Of a stretch of DNA of 64,000 nucleotides, positions 1 to 8,508 are shown in pieces. The position numbers and the translations under genes are program-made. The stretch comes from Paracoccaceae bacterium (GTDB taxonomy: Bacteria > Pseudomonadota > Alphaproteobacteria > Rhodobacterales > Rhodobacteraceae), in NCBI GenBank assembly GCA_033344815.1, contig JAWPMR010000001.1, positions 2,528,136 through 2,592,135 on the forward strand, written 5' to 3'. How positions within the stretch are numbered: the stretch's first letter is position 1; the number at the start of each line of letters is the position of its first letter. The notes beneath the pieces were generated by a model. The model worked only from the letters and a program-made list of their open reading frames with translations, was not told the DNA's origin and did no database searches.

Positions 1-885
1 CGCACCACGTTCTATCGCTGGTACGGCCGGTATCTTCAACGCGGTGAGGCTGGTCTGCAGGACCAATCGCCCAAGCCAAAGCATGTCTGGAACCGCGTGC
101 CTGACGACGTGAAGCGCAAGGTTGTCGACTTCGCCTTGAAAGAGACAGAGCTGTCACCGCGCGAACTGGCAGTGACGTTCACGGATCAAGAGCGCTACTT
201 TGTGTCAGAATCCACTGTCTATCGCGTGCTCAAAGCGCATGATCTGATCACCAGCCCAGCCTTCATCGTCATGAAAGCCGCCAGCGAGTTCAAAGACAAA
301 ACCACGGCCATCAATCAGCTTTGGCAGACCGACTTCACCTACATCAAGGTCCTTGGTTGGGGCTGGTTCTATCTCAGTACGGTTCTGGACGACTACAGTC
401 GCTACATCGTCTCCTGGAAACTCTGCACGAACATGCGGGCCGAAGACGTGACCGATACACTGGACCTCGCGTTGCAAGCGTCTGGCTGTGATCAGGTCCA
501 TGTCGTTCACAAGCCACGTCTGCTCAGCGATAACGGATCAAGCTACGTCTCCGGGGATCTGGCGGAATGGTTGAAAGACAAAGGCATGAAGCACTCGCGC
601 GGAGCCCCCTATCATCCGCAAACCCAAGGCAAGATCGAGCGGTGGCATCAAACCCTGAAGAACCGCATCTTGCTGGAAAACTACTTCCTGCCAGGTGACC
701 TCGAAGCGCAAATCGAAGCCTTCGTCGATCATTACAATCATCAGCGATATCACGAGAGCATCAACAACGTCACACCTGCTGACGTCTACTTCGGGAGTGA
801 CAAAGCCATTCTAAAACAACGCGAAAAGATCAAACGAAAGACACTCGAAGCGCGACGCTTGCATCACCGCCAGCACGCCGCATAA
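1..885 (+). CDS. IS3-like transposase (OrfB/integrase core), 5' end outside window
   Basis: The reading frame is open from base 1, so the true start lies upstream and only the C-terminal 294 residues are visible. The first 60 or so residues look like a helix-turn-helix DNA-binding part. The rest is an RNase H-fold integrase core with a DDE triad: Asp in QTDF (about 111), Asp in SDNGSS (about 177) and Glu in GKIERW (about 213), the last two separated by 35 residues as in IS3-type enzymes. It would cut and join insertion-sequence ends. The element's right terminus should lie soon after the stop, roughly 890-960, but I could not define the terminal repeat without the left end. It lies next to the 3' end of the flagellar fliL transcription unit. 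Confidence 0.85.
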   Translation, partial: RTTFYRWYGRYLQRGEAGLQDQSPKPKHVWNRVPDDVKRKVVDFALKETELSPRELAVTFTDQERYFVSESTVYRVLKAHDLITSPAFIVMKAASEFKDKTTAINQLWQTDFTYIKVLGWGWFYLSTVLDDYSRYIVSWKLCTNMRAEDVTDTLDLALQASGCDQVHVVHKPRLLSDNGSSYVSGDLAEWLKDKGMKHSRGAPYHPQTQGKIERWHQTLKNRILLENYFLPGDLEAQIEAFVDHYNHQRYHESINNVTPADVYFGSDKAILKQREKIKRKTLEARRLHHRQHAA

Positions 886-1023
886 TCAAACCAACCAGAT
901 GAGCCAAACTCTCTCTTAGCTTAGGCCGCCTTTGGTGCCAAAAACCCTGACGACGGACAGTAAATTCTGCGGTTGAAACTTTCCTCAAATCATGAAGACC
1001 ATGCTGATCTGGCGCAGGCCGCG

Positions 1024-1054
1024 AAAAGCCCTAAAGCGATGCTTGGAGGCTTTT
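1024..1054. terminator. hairpin between IS and fliL, probable bidirectional terminator
   Basis: AAAAGCC (1024-1030) pairs with GGCTTTT (1048-1054), and AAGC/GCTT can pair inside the loop. The stem is flanked by A and T runs on either side, so it can act on both strands. It stands 100 bases beyond the fliL stop on the minus strand and after the transposase on the plus strand. The 270 bases between these genes hold no other gene that I can support. Confidence 0.5.
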
Positions 1055-1154
1055 AAAAGTTTTCACAATCCGCGCCGCAAAATTCGAAACGTAAAGTGAA
1101 AGACCTCGTTGCTTTCGAATAGAAAGCGATTAACAAACCATGTAATTTGACGGA

Positions 1155-1679
1155 TCAATAGTCTTGCCGAGCAATTTCAAAAATGAGAACGTCGTTTGCC
1201 ACATCTGATCCCATTACCCTTTTCGCAGCTTCTCGCAAATCACTTCTAAGGACGTCAAGATTTTCGTTGTTGATGAATGATCCGGAAAATCCTCCAATAG
1301 TTGCATAGTCAAAGAGAACGCGCAGAAACTCGTCCCGCAACTTTGGTTCCTTATCAATTACTTCTGTTGAAGCTCCGGCAGCGACTTCCACACTAAGCGC
1401 CATTACGACCATGGCGGAAATCCGATCTTTTTCAACTAACGGCACGACAAATTGGTTCGGCAGTTTTACATATTCCATACCTTCTGCGGAACTCGCAGCG
1501 CCAGGTATATTTGCAGAAGCTTCAACCTCGTCGAGCTCTTGCTCAGATCCTATCGGATCTATCATCGCATTTTCTTGATCAACTGCCGTTGGGGGAGGTC
1601 GCATAAAAATCCCAGCCCCCACGCCAGCACCAGATCCGATCAAGAGCATGATAATAGGTAATAATTTCTTCATGTCCAC
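1155..1679 (-). CDS. fliL: flagellar basal body-associated protein FliL
   Basis: 174 residues, within the usual FliL range. One N-terminal membrane anchor (about residues 5-25) is followed by an acidic linker and a periplasmic domain. The C-terminus, about VLRSDLREAAKRVMGSDVAND onward, matches the end of the FliL domain. FliL surrounds the stator near the MS ring and supports torque. It is the last visible gene of the minus-strand flagellar operon, six bases after flgH. The next flagellar gene, if there was one, is replaced by an insertion sequence beyond position 1000. Confidence 0.85.
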   Translation of the reverse strand: MDMKKLLPIIMLLIGSGAGVGAGIFMRPPPTAVDQENAMIDPIGSEQELDEVEASANIPGAASSAEGMEYVKLPNQFVVPLVEKDRISAMVVMALSVEVAAGASTEVIDKEPKLRDEFLRVLFDYATIGGFSGSFINNENLDVLRSDLREAAKRVMGSDVANDVLIFEIARQDY

Positions 1680-1685
1680 ATTCTC

Positions 1686-2417
1686 CTAAAAGGGCAACAC
1701 TGCATCAAGAACTTGCTGACCAAGGCGAGGTTGCTGGACATCAGATATTTGCCCGCGGCCACCGTAAGAGACACGAGCTGTCGCAATTTTATCGTAAGTG
1801 ATTTCGTTTTGGCGGGATATATCCTCGGGTCGAACGTAACCGGTAACAAGCAGTTCTCGCATTTCAAAATTAACACGTAGCTCTTGACTGCCTGCGATCG
1901 AAAGCACGCCATTGGGCAATACATCCACAATAGTTGCCGCCACTCTGAGGGTAAGTTTTTCATTTCTCTTGACTGACCCATCTCCCGCAGAACTGCTGTT
2001 CGAGTTGATTCCGACCGCCTGTGCCGAGGACGCGCCTTCTGGCAATCGCTCATCAATCCGCTGCGGCAAACCAAAGAGTCCGGAGATACTTAGACTTTCC
2101 GAACCTGATCGGGATCGGTCGGTCGCATTTGAAATTTCAGCCTCTTCGTCAATTTCAATAACAACAGTAAGTATATCGCCTTGCTGCACAGCTCGCCTGT
2201 CGCCCAACAGCGATTGACGCGCACCAGACCAGAGAGACGCTTGCTCAGTTGGGCCTTGCGCGTCAGCGCGCAACGGCAGTCCTGGTGAGAGCATCGCGTT
2301 ATGCTCATTTGTTCCCCTAGGAGAGGTGAAAGATGGTGCTTTGCCAATATGATCAGAACGACCGCAAGCGGTTATCAAAACCAAACAAAGTACTGTAGAA
2401 TAGCTTCGAATTTTCAT
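1686..2417 (-). CDS. flgH: flagellar L-ring protein FlgH
   Basis: 243 residues, typical for FlgH. The N-terminus is a lipoprotein signal with lipobox LITAC (Cys about residue 18), so the mature protein should be lipidated and sit in the outer membrane. The body carries the FlgH signatures: SLWSGARQSLLGDRRA, then GDILTVVIEIDEEA, and near the end a segment on return to base-ring assembly (YVRPEDISRQNEI). FlgH forms the L-ring bushing around the rod. It lies eight bases downstream of flgA. Confidence 0.95.
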   Translation of the reverse strand: MKIRSYSTVLCLVLITACGRSDHIGKAPSFTSPRGTNEHNAMLSPGLPLRADAQGPTEQASLWSGARQSLLGDRRAVQQGDILTVVIEIDEEAEISNATDRSRSGSESLSISGLFGLPQRIDERLPEGASSAQAVGINSNSSSAGDGSVKRNEKLTLRVAATIVDVLPNGVLSIAGSQELRVNFEMRELLVTGYVRPEDISRQNEITYDKIATARVSYGGRGQISDVQQPRLGQQVLDAVLPF

Positions 2418-2425
2418 AAAAACCC

Positions 2426-2848
2426 CTAGTCTTTAACGTGTACAGAGCCGTCGGCTTGAATATGCCCAAACAGCGTCGCTCGGGAATCCATGTTCATAAT
2501 TCGAACGCGGTCACCGATCCCGCCTCTTTCCAAGGATCGTCCTTCCGTTGTGATCGAAAGGCCTGCGGTTTCGAAACGAAGCATGACAATTTGATTGCGC
2601 GTCACCAAGGCGGGCGGTCCAACGTCATCAAAAAGTATTGGACGGCCCGCATATAGGGTCGTTTTCGCCTCTTGACCAACTACGTCCAATGTCCGATCAA
2701 AACCATTTTTCGTCAGACCTGCCTTTGTTGTCACATCAAGCTCACTAATGATTGCATTTGCCCGGATTGTCCGTGTCGGGACAACCGACTCTGCCAAAAC
2801 GTCAGCGCCAATACACATCATCAAGAAAGGAAGTATGAAACGTATCAT
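2426..2848 (-). CDS. flgA: flagellar P-ring assembly chaperone FlgA (short form)
   Basis: 140 residues, shorter than enterobacterial FlgA (about 220) but normal for alphaproteobacteria, which keep only the C-terminal SAF-like half. An N-terminal Sec signal (about 1-19) sends it to the periplasm, where FlgA chaperones P-ring formation by FlgI. The SAF core appears as AGRPILFDDVGPPALVTRNQ. The ATG overlaps the flgG stop by four bases (ATGA), showing translational coupling. flgI itself is not in the window. Confidence 0.88.
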   Translation of the reverse strand: MIRFILPFLMMCIGADVLAESVVPTRTIRANAIISELDVTTKAGLTKNGFDRTLDVVGQEAKTTLYAGRPILFDDVGPPALVTRNQIVMLRFETAGLSITTEGRSLERGGIGDRVRIMNMDSRATLFGHIQADGSVHVKD

Positions 2849-3630
2849 CGGATTTGCGTCGTTGCGCCCAACATCTGATCAGCCGCAGAGATTACTTTTG
2901 CATTCATTTCGTATCCTCGTTGGGCTTCGATCAGTTCGGTTATCTCGCGTACTGCATCAACTGAACTATCTTCCAAATAACCCTGACGCACTGTGCCAAG
3001 GCCATCCTCTCCCGGGGTCGAAACAAGTGATGGTCCGGACGCTTCCGTTTCAACAAACAGGTTGCTTCCCAGAGCCTCTAGGCCTTTTGAGTTCGCAAAT
3101 CCTGCCATGTTGAATTGACCCAACAATTGGGCTTCAGGAGCGTCTGCGAAATAGGCGTAAACTTCGCCCGAAGCATTGATCGAAACACTTCGAGCATCAT
3201 CCGGAATGACAATTTGCGGCTCGACGGGAAACCCATCGGACGTGACGATCAAACCTTCGCCCGTTCTTTTTAACCCCCCATCACGCGTATATGCGGATAG
3301 CCCAGAGGGAAGTGTGACCTCCAAATAGCCCTGGCCTTCGATTGCCAGGTCCAAATCACCGCCAGTGGCGCTGAGAGAGCCTTGTTGCAACTGAACGGAT
3401 ATTGCGGCGGGTCTAACACCGAGCCCCAACTGGACACCCGTTGGCATCACCGTGCCATCGGTGGCGCTAATTGTCCCGGGGCGGGTAAGCTGCTGATAAT
3501 GCAAGTCTGCAAACTCAGCCCGCCGGGCATTATATCCAGTAGTGCTCATGTTCGACAGGTTGTTCGAAATCGTTTCGACCCGCATTTGCTGGGCACTCAT
3601 TCCGGTAGCAGCGATTTTCAGGGCGCGCAT
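2845..3630 (-). CDS. flgG: flagellar distal rod protein FlgG
   Basis: 261 residues, the family length. The N-terminus MRALKIAATGM followed by an NNLSNMSTTGY motif is the rod/hook signature. GYLEVTLP lies centrally, and the C-terminus with SSVDAVREITELIEAQRGYE is the conserved helix that packs in the rod core. FlgG forms the distal rod through the P and L rings. It lies downstream of flgF and overlaps flgA by four bases. Confidence 0.96.
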   Translation of the reverse strand: MRALKIAATGMSAQQMRVETISNNLSNMSTTGYNARRAEFADLHYQQLTRPGTISATDGTVMPTGVQLGLGVRPAAISVQLQQGSLSATGGDLDLAIEGQGYLEVTLPSGLSAYTRDGGLKRTGEGLIVTSDGFPVEPQIVIPDDARSVSINASGEVYAYFADAPEAQLLGQFNMAGFANSKGLEALGSNLFVETEASGPSLVSTPGEDGLGTVRQGYLEDSSVDAVREITELIEAQRGYEMNAKVISAADQMLGATTQIR

Positions 3631-3652
3631 TTGGCACCTCCTTCGTTGGTGT

Positions 3653-4366
3653 TTACTGTGACAGTGCTTTCAATGCTTGACGCACACGTTGGTCTTCTGC
3701 GTCCAGAAAGCTGGCGCCCAATTCGTAGGCCCGTTGCACTTCAATCATGCGCGTGATCTGCGTGATGGCATCGACATTGGAATTCTCAACAAACCGCTGC
3801 AACACGCGCGCGTTTTCAGCTGGTTCGTACCCGTCATCAGCGCGGAACATGACGCCATCCTCGCGGATCATCTCCCGTGCGTTCAGTGGTTGCACAACGC
3901 CGATTTGTCCAATTGGATTCCCTTCACTGGAAATCGTCCCGTCCGATGAAACGGCAACATCCGCCGCACCCGGCGGAACAAATACTGGAGCACCGCCAGC
4001 ATCCAGAACGCGATATCCGTCAAACGTTACCAAGTCGCCCTCGGCGTTAGGTGAAAAAGCACCTGACCTTGTCAGTCTTTCCCCTGATGGTGTTTCCACC
4101 AGAAAAAACCCTTCCCCCTCGATGGCGAAGTCAAACGTACCACCGGTTTGGGTCAATGCACCTTGCTGAAAAGAAGTGTGGCGCACGTTGCCCTGCCCCA
4201 TCGACAGGCTTGATCCACCATCAACGGCCTTCACAAATTCAGAAAAGACCAATCCTTCTTGCCGATACCCGGAAGTGGCTGTATTTGCGATGTTATTTGC
4301 CACTATCCGCATTTCCCGCATCAGGCCTGCTTGCCGCGTTAGTGTGGTGTATCCAGTGTTTTCCAT
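3653..4366 (-). CDS. flgF: flagellar proximal rod protein FlgF
   Basis: 237 residues. The N-terminus has the rod motif NNIANTATSGYR and the C-terminus has NSNVDAITQITRMIEVQRAYE. It resembles FlgG but is shorter and begins MENTGYTTLTRQ, as expected for FlgF. A strong ribosome-binding site (GGAGG) lies seven bases before the ATG. FlgF is part of the proximal rod inside the periplasm. It is one base downstream of fliQ. Confidence 0.93.
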   Translation of the reverse strand: MENTGYTTLTRQAGLMREMRIVANNIANTATSGYRQEGLVFSEFVKAVDGGSSLSMGQGNVRHTSFQQGALTQTGGTFDFAIEGEGFFLVETPSGERLTRSGAFSPNAEGDLVTFDGYRVLDAGGAPVFVPPGAADVAVSSDGTISSEGNPIGQIGVVQPLNAREMIREDGVMFRADDGYEPAENARVLQRFVENSNVDAITQITRMIEVQRAYELGASFLDAEDQRVRQALKALSQ

Positions 4367-4367
4367 C

Positions 4368-4637
4368 TTAACCTCCAGTAATCAGTGGAATGATGCGGTT
4401 GTGGAAGAATGACACGAGCGTCTGCGTCATGAAGCCCATCGAAATCCAGAAAACGATAACAATGGCGGCAAGTTTCGGAACAAACGTTAAGGTCATCTCC
4501 TGTATTGAAGTCAGAGCCTGAACCAACCCGATGGACACCCCGGTGATGAGTGCGGCCGTCAAGATCGGCAGCGAAATAATCACAGAAATCCATAGACCCT
4601 GCCGCAGTGTGTCAAAGAAGATAACCTCGTCCAGCAT
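4368..4637 (-). CDS. fliQ: flagellar export apparatus protein FliQ
   Basis: 89 residues from the ATG at 4637, the exact family length. A longer in-frame reading extends upstream but runs through fliE in another frame, so it is rejected. Two membrane helices are visible (about 15-37 and 50-72), with the FliQ pattern SLPILTAALITGVSIGLVQA and the TLTFVPK loop. FliQ, with FliP and FliR, forms the gate of the flagellar type III secretion channel. Those partners are not in this window. Confidence 0.95.
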   Translation of the reverse strand: MLDEVIFFDTLRQGLWISVIISLPILTAALITGVSIGLVQALTSIQEMTLTFVPKLAAIVIVFWISMGFMTQTLVSFFHNRIIPLITGG

Positions 4638-4638
4638 G

Positions 4639-4965
4639 TTAAACGGGCATCCGTAAAATTTCCTGATATGCTTCGACAACTTTGTTACGCACTGACACAG
4701 CCGCTTCGACAGCCAACTCGGTCTGAGCCAGGGCTTGAACCAGCGCATGCGGGTCCGCATCGCCAATCATCGATTGCTTTGCGGTCTCTTCGCTTTGCGC
4801 AAGTGTTTCCGCAAAATCGAGCGCAGCGGTGCTTGCAGACTGTATGATGCTGGGTTCTTCTGGTGTTGGCTCAGTGGCCGGTCGAGCCTGCACATAATTG
4901 CTTATGGCCGTTGTCGCTCTCGCGTCGGCAAACTTTTGAATTGCTGAAACAGCTTTCATATCCAT
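4639..4965 (-). CDS. fliE: flagellar hook-basal body protein FliE
   Basis: 108 residues, the usual length. A hydrophilic N-terminus is followed by the FliE helices, with IGDADPHALVQALAQTELAVE and the terminal VRNKVVEAYQEILRMPV, which is nearly invariant in the family. FliE joins the MS ring to the proximal rod. The stop lies one base before the fliQ ATG. The distance to flgC (49 bases) is the largest gap in this operon. Confidence 0.95.
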   Translation of the reverse strand: MDMKAVSAIQKFADARATTAISNYVQARPATEPTPEEPSIIQSASTAALDFAETLAQSEETAKQSMIGDADPHALVQALAQTELAVEAAVSVRNKVVEAYQEILRMPV

Positions 4966-5014
4966 TCTGGATCTCCTTATCGTCTTACGGTAATTTTAAC
5001 CGTGTCGGTTGTGG

Positions 5015-5407
5015 TTATTTGCGTAGTAAGTCCATTAAACTACTGGACATCTTTCTCGTCTGTTCGAACACCTTCAGGTTCGCTTCGTAACTGCGCTGAG
5101 CTTCTCTGGCATCGCCAAGTTCAATCATCAGATTGACGTTCGAACCATCAAAATAGCCGGAGTCATCTGCCATGGGATGTGATGGATCATAGACCCGTTC
5201 CAATGTTGACTTGTCTAGACGCACTCGGCTTGTCTCGACTTCGGAAACACCGCTGGTGCCGTTATATGACGTTTCAAACGCAACGAGCTTCCGGCGATAA
5301 CCGGGTGTATCAGCATTTGAAATATTCTCCGAAAGATGGCGCAGACGTGTGGCTTGCGCCTTGAGGCCACTCGATGTCACGGAAAGAGCTTTTGCAAAAT
5401 CGTTCAT
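5015..5407 (-). CDS. flgC: flagellar proximal rod protein FlgC
   Basis: 130 residues, the family length. The N-terminal rod motif is NISNADTPGYRR and the C-terminal helix contains NVNLMIELGDAREAQRSYEANL. FlgC is built into the proximal rod with FlgB, FlgF and FliE. It lies 14 bases downstream of flgB, in the conserved order flgB-flgC-fliE. Confidence 0.95.
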   Translation of the reverse strand: MNDFAKALSVTSSGLKAQATRLRHLSENISNADTPGYRRKLVAFETSYNGTSGVSEVETSRVRLDKSTLERVYDPSHPMADDSGYFDGSNVNLMIELGDAREAQRSYEANLKVFEQTRKMSSSLMDLLRK

Positions 5408-5421
5408 GATACGTTCCCCAA

Positions 5422-5820
5422 TTAAGATCGTTTGAGCGTCGCGCGCAGAATGGTCAGTGACGATTTATAAATGGCCATCGCACGATCGTGCTGACGCTTT
5501 GCGCCAAGCGATTTCAGCATTTCATCCTCTAAAGAAACCGTATTGCCGTTTGGCGATGCTACGGATGATTCGTCTACTATTGGTGCTGCAATTGAACCAG
5601 ATGGTGCGCCATGCAAATGTTTGACACGCGTGGAGCGCTGACCTGATACGTCGCGGTTCGCCATATTGTCTTCGTAGGATTGTGCAAAAGGGGTTACGTC
5701 GCGCGCCTTATATTCAGGCGTGTCAGCATTTGCGACATTCTGCGCAGCAACAGCTTGCTTTTGTCCGGCATGCACCGCCATCGCATGAGAAATCTTGAAG
5801 ACTTCTAAATTTTCAAACAT
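5422..5820 (-). CDS. flgB: flagellar proximal rod protein FlgB
   Basis: 132 residues from the ATG at 5820, chosen because AAGGGAG lies nine bases upstream. A longer reading from 5850 adds ten unsupported residues. The protein begins MFENLEVFKISHAMA and has the rod motif NVANADTPEYKARDV. FlgB is the most proximal rod subunit. It is the first gene of the minus-strand basal-body operon and diverges from fliI. The 80-base interval between them must hold both promoters. Confidence 0.93.
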   Translation of the reverse strand: MFENLEVFKISHAMAVHAGQKQAVAAQNVANADTPEYKARDVTPFAQSYEDNMANRDVSGQRSTRVKHLHGAPSGSIAAPIVDESSVASPNGNTVSLEDEMLKSLGAKRQHDRAMAIYKSSLTILRATLKRS

Positions 5821-5901
5821 CAGGGCTTCTCCCTTGTGTGGTTTCATCAAGGCTTAACCCTGATTCCTTTAGAAAGAGTTTGCGACCACCAAAGGATTAC
5901 A

Positions 5902-7269
5902 ATGAGCCAGTCTCTAAACTTCGAAGGCGTGACCTCACAGATCAAAGATTTGGAACCTGTCCACGATGTTGGGCGCGTGACCCGAGTAGATGGAGGCGTG
6001 ATTCACGTCACCGGCCTTGCGGGCAAGGCACGTATTGGCGATCTGATTGTTGTCTATCGTCAAGGTACACCTTTGTCCGGCGAGGTATTGCAACTTGATG
6101 GCAATATACTGGTTTTACTTCCCGATCAGGCGCCAGATGGCGTTGCTCTGAACGATCGAGCGGCTTTGTTGGAAGCCCGTGGCATAGCGCCTGCTGACTC
6201 TTGGATCGGGCGGGTTGTTGATCCATTTGGCAAACCGTTGGATGGTTTGCCATTGCTCAAAGGCCCACAAGACAGACCGTTGAAACGAGCACCACCTGAT
6301 CCGGCTATGAGGCGCGGAATGGGAGATCGCCTGAATACTGGTATGGCTGGCATGAACACAATGTTGCCAGTCGTGCAGGGGCAACGAATCGGTCTTTTTG
6401 CGGGATCGGGTGTTGGGAAATCCAGCTTATTGGGACATTTGGCGCAGAATATGACGGCCGACGTTGTCGTTATCGCCATGATAGGTGAACGGGGCCGGGA
6501 ACTGCGACATTTCATTGAAAATGTGTTGGGGCCAAAAGGCTTGGAACGAGCGGTTGTCGTTTGTGCTACGTCGGATCAGTCTCCCTTGATTCGGCGACGC
6601 TGCGCATGGGCCGCAATGTCTGTTGCCGAACATTTCCGCGATCAGGGCCACTCGGTTCTGCTGTTGGCAGACTCTGTAACGCGGTTTGCCGAGGCGCATC
6701 GCGAAGTGGCGGTTGCGGCTGGTGAAGCTCCAGTACTTCGTGGCTACCCACCGTCCACTGCACATTTAATCATGTCACTTTGTGAACGCGCAGGCCCCGG
6801 CCAAGGTGTGCAGGGTGACATTACAGCTGTGTTCACCGTTCTTGTGGCCGGATCTGATATGGATGAGCCAATTGCTGATATCTTGCGCGGTGTTCTGGAT
6901 GGACATGTCGTATTGGATCGTTCGATTGCCGAACGCGGCAGATATCCTGCGATCGACGTGCTACGGTCGATTTCTCGCAGCCTACCAGCGGCGGCCACTG
7001 AGGAAGAAAATGTACTCCTGGCAAAGGCTCGAAATTTGTTAGCAGTTTATGACCGCAACGCAATGATGATTAGAGCTGGCCTGTACTCTACCGGAAGCGA
7101 CGCAGAGATTGACGCGGCAGTTCAAATCTGGCCCGAGCTGGACGCTTTTCTCGCGCGAGTCGAGACGCAAAGTGTGAGAAACAGCTTCACTCAACTAGAG
7201 TTGATACTCAGGAGAGTTCGTGGCACAGGGCCATCCAACGGGCATATCCGCGCCAACTCGACTGCCTGA
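5902..7269 (+). CDS. fliI: flagellum-specific ATPase FliI
   Basis: 455 residues from the ATG at 5902, with AAAGGA five bases upstream. A longer reading from 5836 would run into the flgB leader and is not preferred. The Walker A motif GSGVGKSS is at about residue 170. Walker B is LLLADSVTRFAEAHREV at about 253, with the typical FliI segment GYPPSTAHLIMSLCERAG further on. FliI is the hexameric ATPase that delivers and unfolds substrates at the flagellar export gate. No fliH or fliJ follows it. The next 1.2 kb is degenerate DNA. Confidence 0.95.
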   Translation: MSQSLNFEGVTSQIKDLEPVHDVGRVTRVDGGVIHVTGLAGKARIGDLIVVYRQGTPLSGEVLQLDGNILVLLPDQAPDGVALNDRAALLEARGIAPADSWIGRVVDPFGKPLDGLPLLKGPQDRPLKRAPPDPAMRRGMGDRLNTGMAGMNTMLPVVQGQRIGLFAGSGVGKSSLLGHLAQNMTADVVVIAMIGERGRELRHFIENVLGPKGLERAVVVCATSDQSPLIRRRCAWAAMSVAEHFRDQGHSVLLLADSVTRFAEAHREVAVAAGEAPVLRGYPPSTAHLIMSLCERAGPGQGVQGDITAVFTVLVAGSDMDEPIADILRGVLDGHVVLDRSIAERGRYPAIDVLRSISRSLPAAATEEENVLLAKARNLLAVYDRNAMMIRAGLYSTGSDAEIDAAVQIWPELDAFLARVETQSVRNSFTQLELILRRVRGTGPSNGHIRANSTA

Positions 7270-7421
7270 AGAAGTTCTGCTTCATTAAACCCATCTAGCC
7301 TCTTCCCTTTCACAATGGGACGTTCTGGGATTGTACGTCCTATCCCGCGATTTCAGTTTACGCGCGCGTCTTGCGCGGCGCTTCACGTTGCCCCAGCGTT
7401 CTGAGCAGTTTTGCTGATGTT

Positions 7422-7985
7422 TTATCTGTCCTCAGATGGATACGGCCTGACTTGCTTGTAATCGGGTTGCCAGCGCGGCAGTTTTCGACAGGCGTCGTTC
7501 CGGCTGTCGAACAGGTTCTCGCTCAGCAATCCCGCCTTTTGCGACAATGTTTGAGCGTTCAAAGCTGGAATTGTGCTGACACCAGCGATCACGCAGGTGT
7601 TCTCGCGGCAGCTTTCGTCGTGGGCCGCAAGAACTCGATGTGATGTGATGCACCAAACGTTCTCCCATGAAATCAAATGACAAATCAGCGCCGGGCTAAA
7701 GCGCGATTGATTCAGATGAGCGTATACGCCCCCGGCGCACACCCAATTTTTCCCTTGCGCACAATCAAGACAGCGTCTTAGACCTGACGATCATACGTTT
7801 CCACTTCAGCATCGCACGGATCCACCGATAACCAAACCGTCAGCGCCGCGGGCGATAGCCATCATCTCTAAACTGGCTTATGACTATCTGGCGGGCAAGC
7901 GCACCGGATAGTGTTGGAAACACAGACAACGAGATGGCAGATCGGGCGCGGCAAGCCATCATGATCCCGCATCGCCTCAAACCTT
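7422..7985 (-). pseudogene. decayed IS3-family transposase (OrfB) remnant
   Basis: Read on the minus strand, fragments in different frames line up in the order of an IS3-type OrfB. They are a CHLVVCVSNTIRC segment (near 7950), MMAIARGADG then a frameshift to FGYRWIRAMLKW (the family's FGYRRIHVMLRR, near 7840-7880), a short DFMGERL piece, SSFERSN, and finally LFDSRNDACRKLPRWQPDY followed by VRPYPS (the family's DYN.VRPHS ending). Several stops and frameshifts separate them and most of the catalytic core is lost, so it cannot be active. It is a different subgroup from the element at 1-885. The assignment rests on motif recognition, not alignment. Confidence 0.65.
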
Positions 7986-8508
7986 GTCTTTTGCCACGAA
8001 GTCGGCGTTTTCAACTCTTTCCCAGCACCCTTGAAAGGACAAAACTGTCGAGCATTTTACCCCCCACAAGGGTTCGGCCGCAGCGCGCTTTCATAGGTGA
8101 CAGCAAACAACTTGGCCGCTCCTGTAACCTCTAGACCGCCTTACTTCGAATTCAACTTGTGGGGCTCTCTTGGGCCAACGCCATAGTTGCAAACACGTCC
8201 GACATGGAAAGCCTTGAATCCGAATTCCTGCGATGCACCGCCTGAAAAGAACCATTTGAAAGATTTTGAGACACACCGCGCAACTAGGAAAGAGTATTTC
8301 TAAAACAACGTGCCCGGCGTCTGCCACGAATTCGTCTTTGTCGTTGGTCTCTCCACGAACGAAGAAAGACTGTCGCCCCACCACACGGCGTCAATTTAAG
8401 AAAGGGCAACCGGCCCAGGATAGCTCACAAACAAGACCTCAACACTTTTTAAAATCATCTGATTTTAACCAGAGTCTCGAAGGGTCCTGATACTTGCAAA
8501 ACCGAATA
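7986..8508. other. non-coding stretch with AT-rich perfect inverted repeat
   Basis: I recognise no gene here. The short readings on both strands have no family features and are not supported by ribosome-binding sites. At 8449-8468, TTAAAATCA and TGATTTTAA form a nine-base inverted repeat with a two-base spacer, 40 bases beyond the exosortase stop. It may terminate minus-strand transcription, although no T run follows. The stretch separates the IS remnant from the exosortase gene and may be further insertion debris. Confidence 0.4.

Noticed and set aside
7371-7643. 90-codon plus-strand reading after fliI
   Set aside because: The minus strand over the same bases shows ordered fragments of an IS3 transposase. 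The plus-strand reading has no family features.
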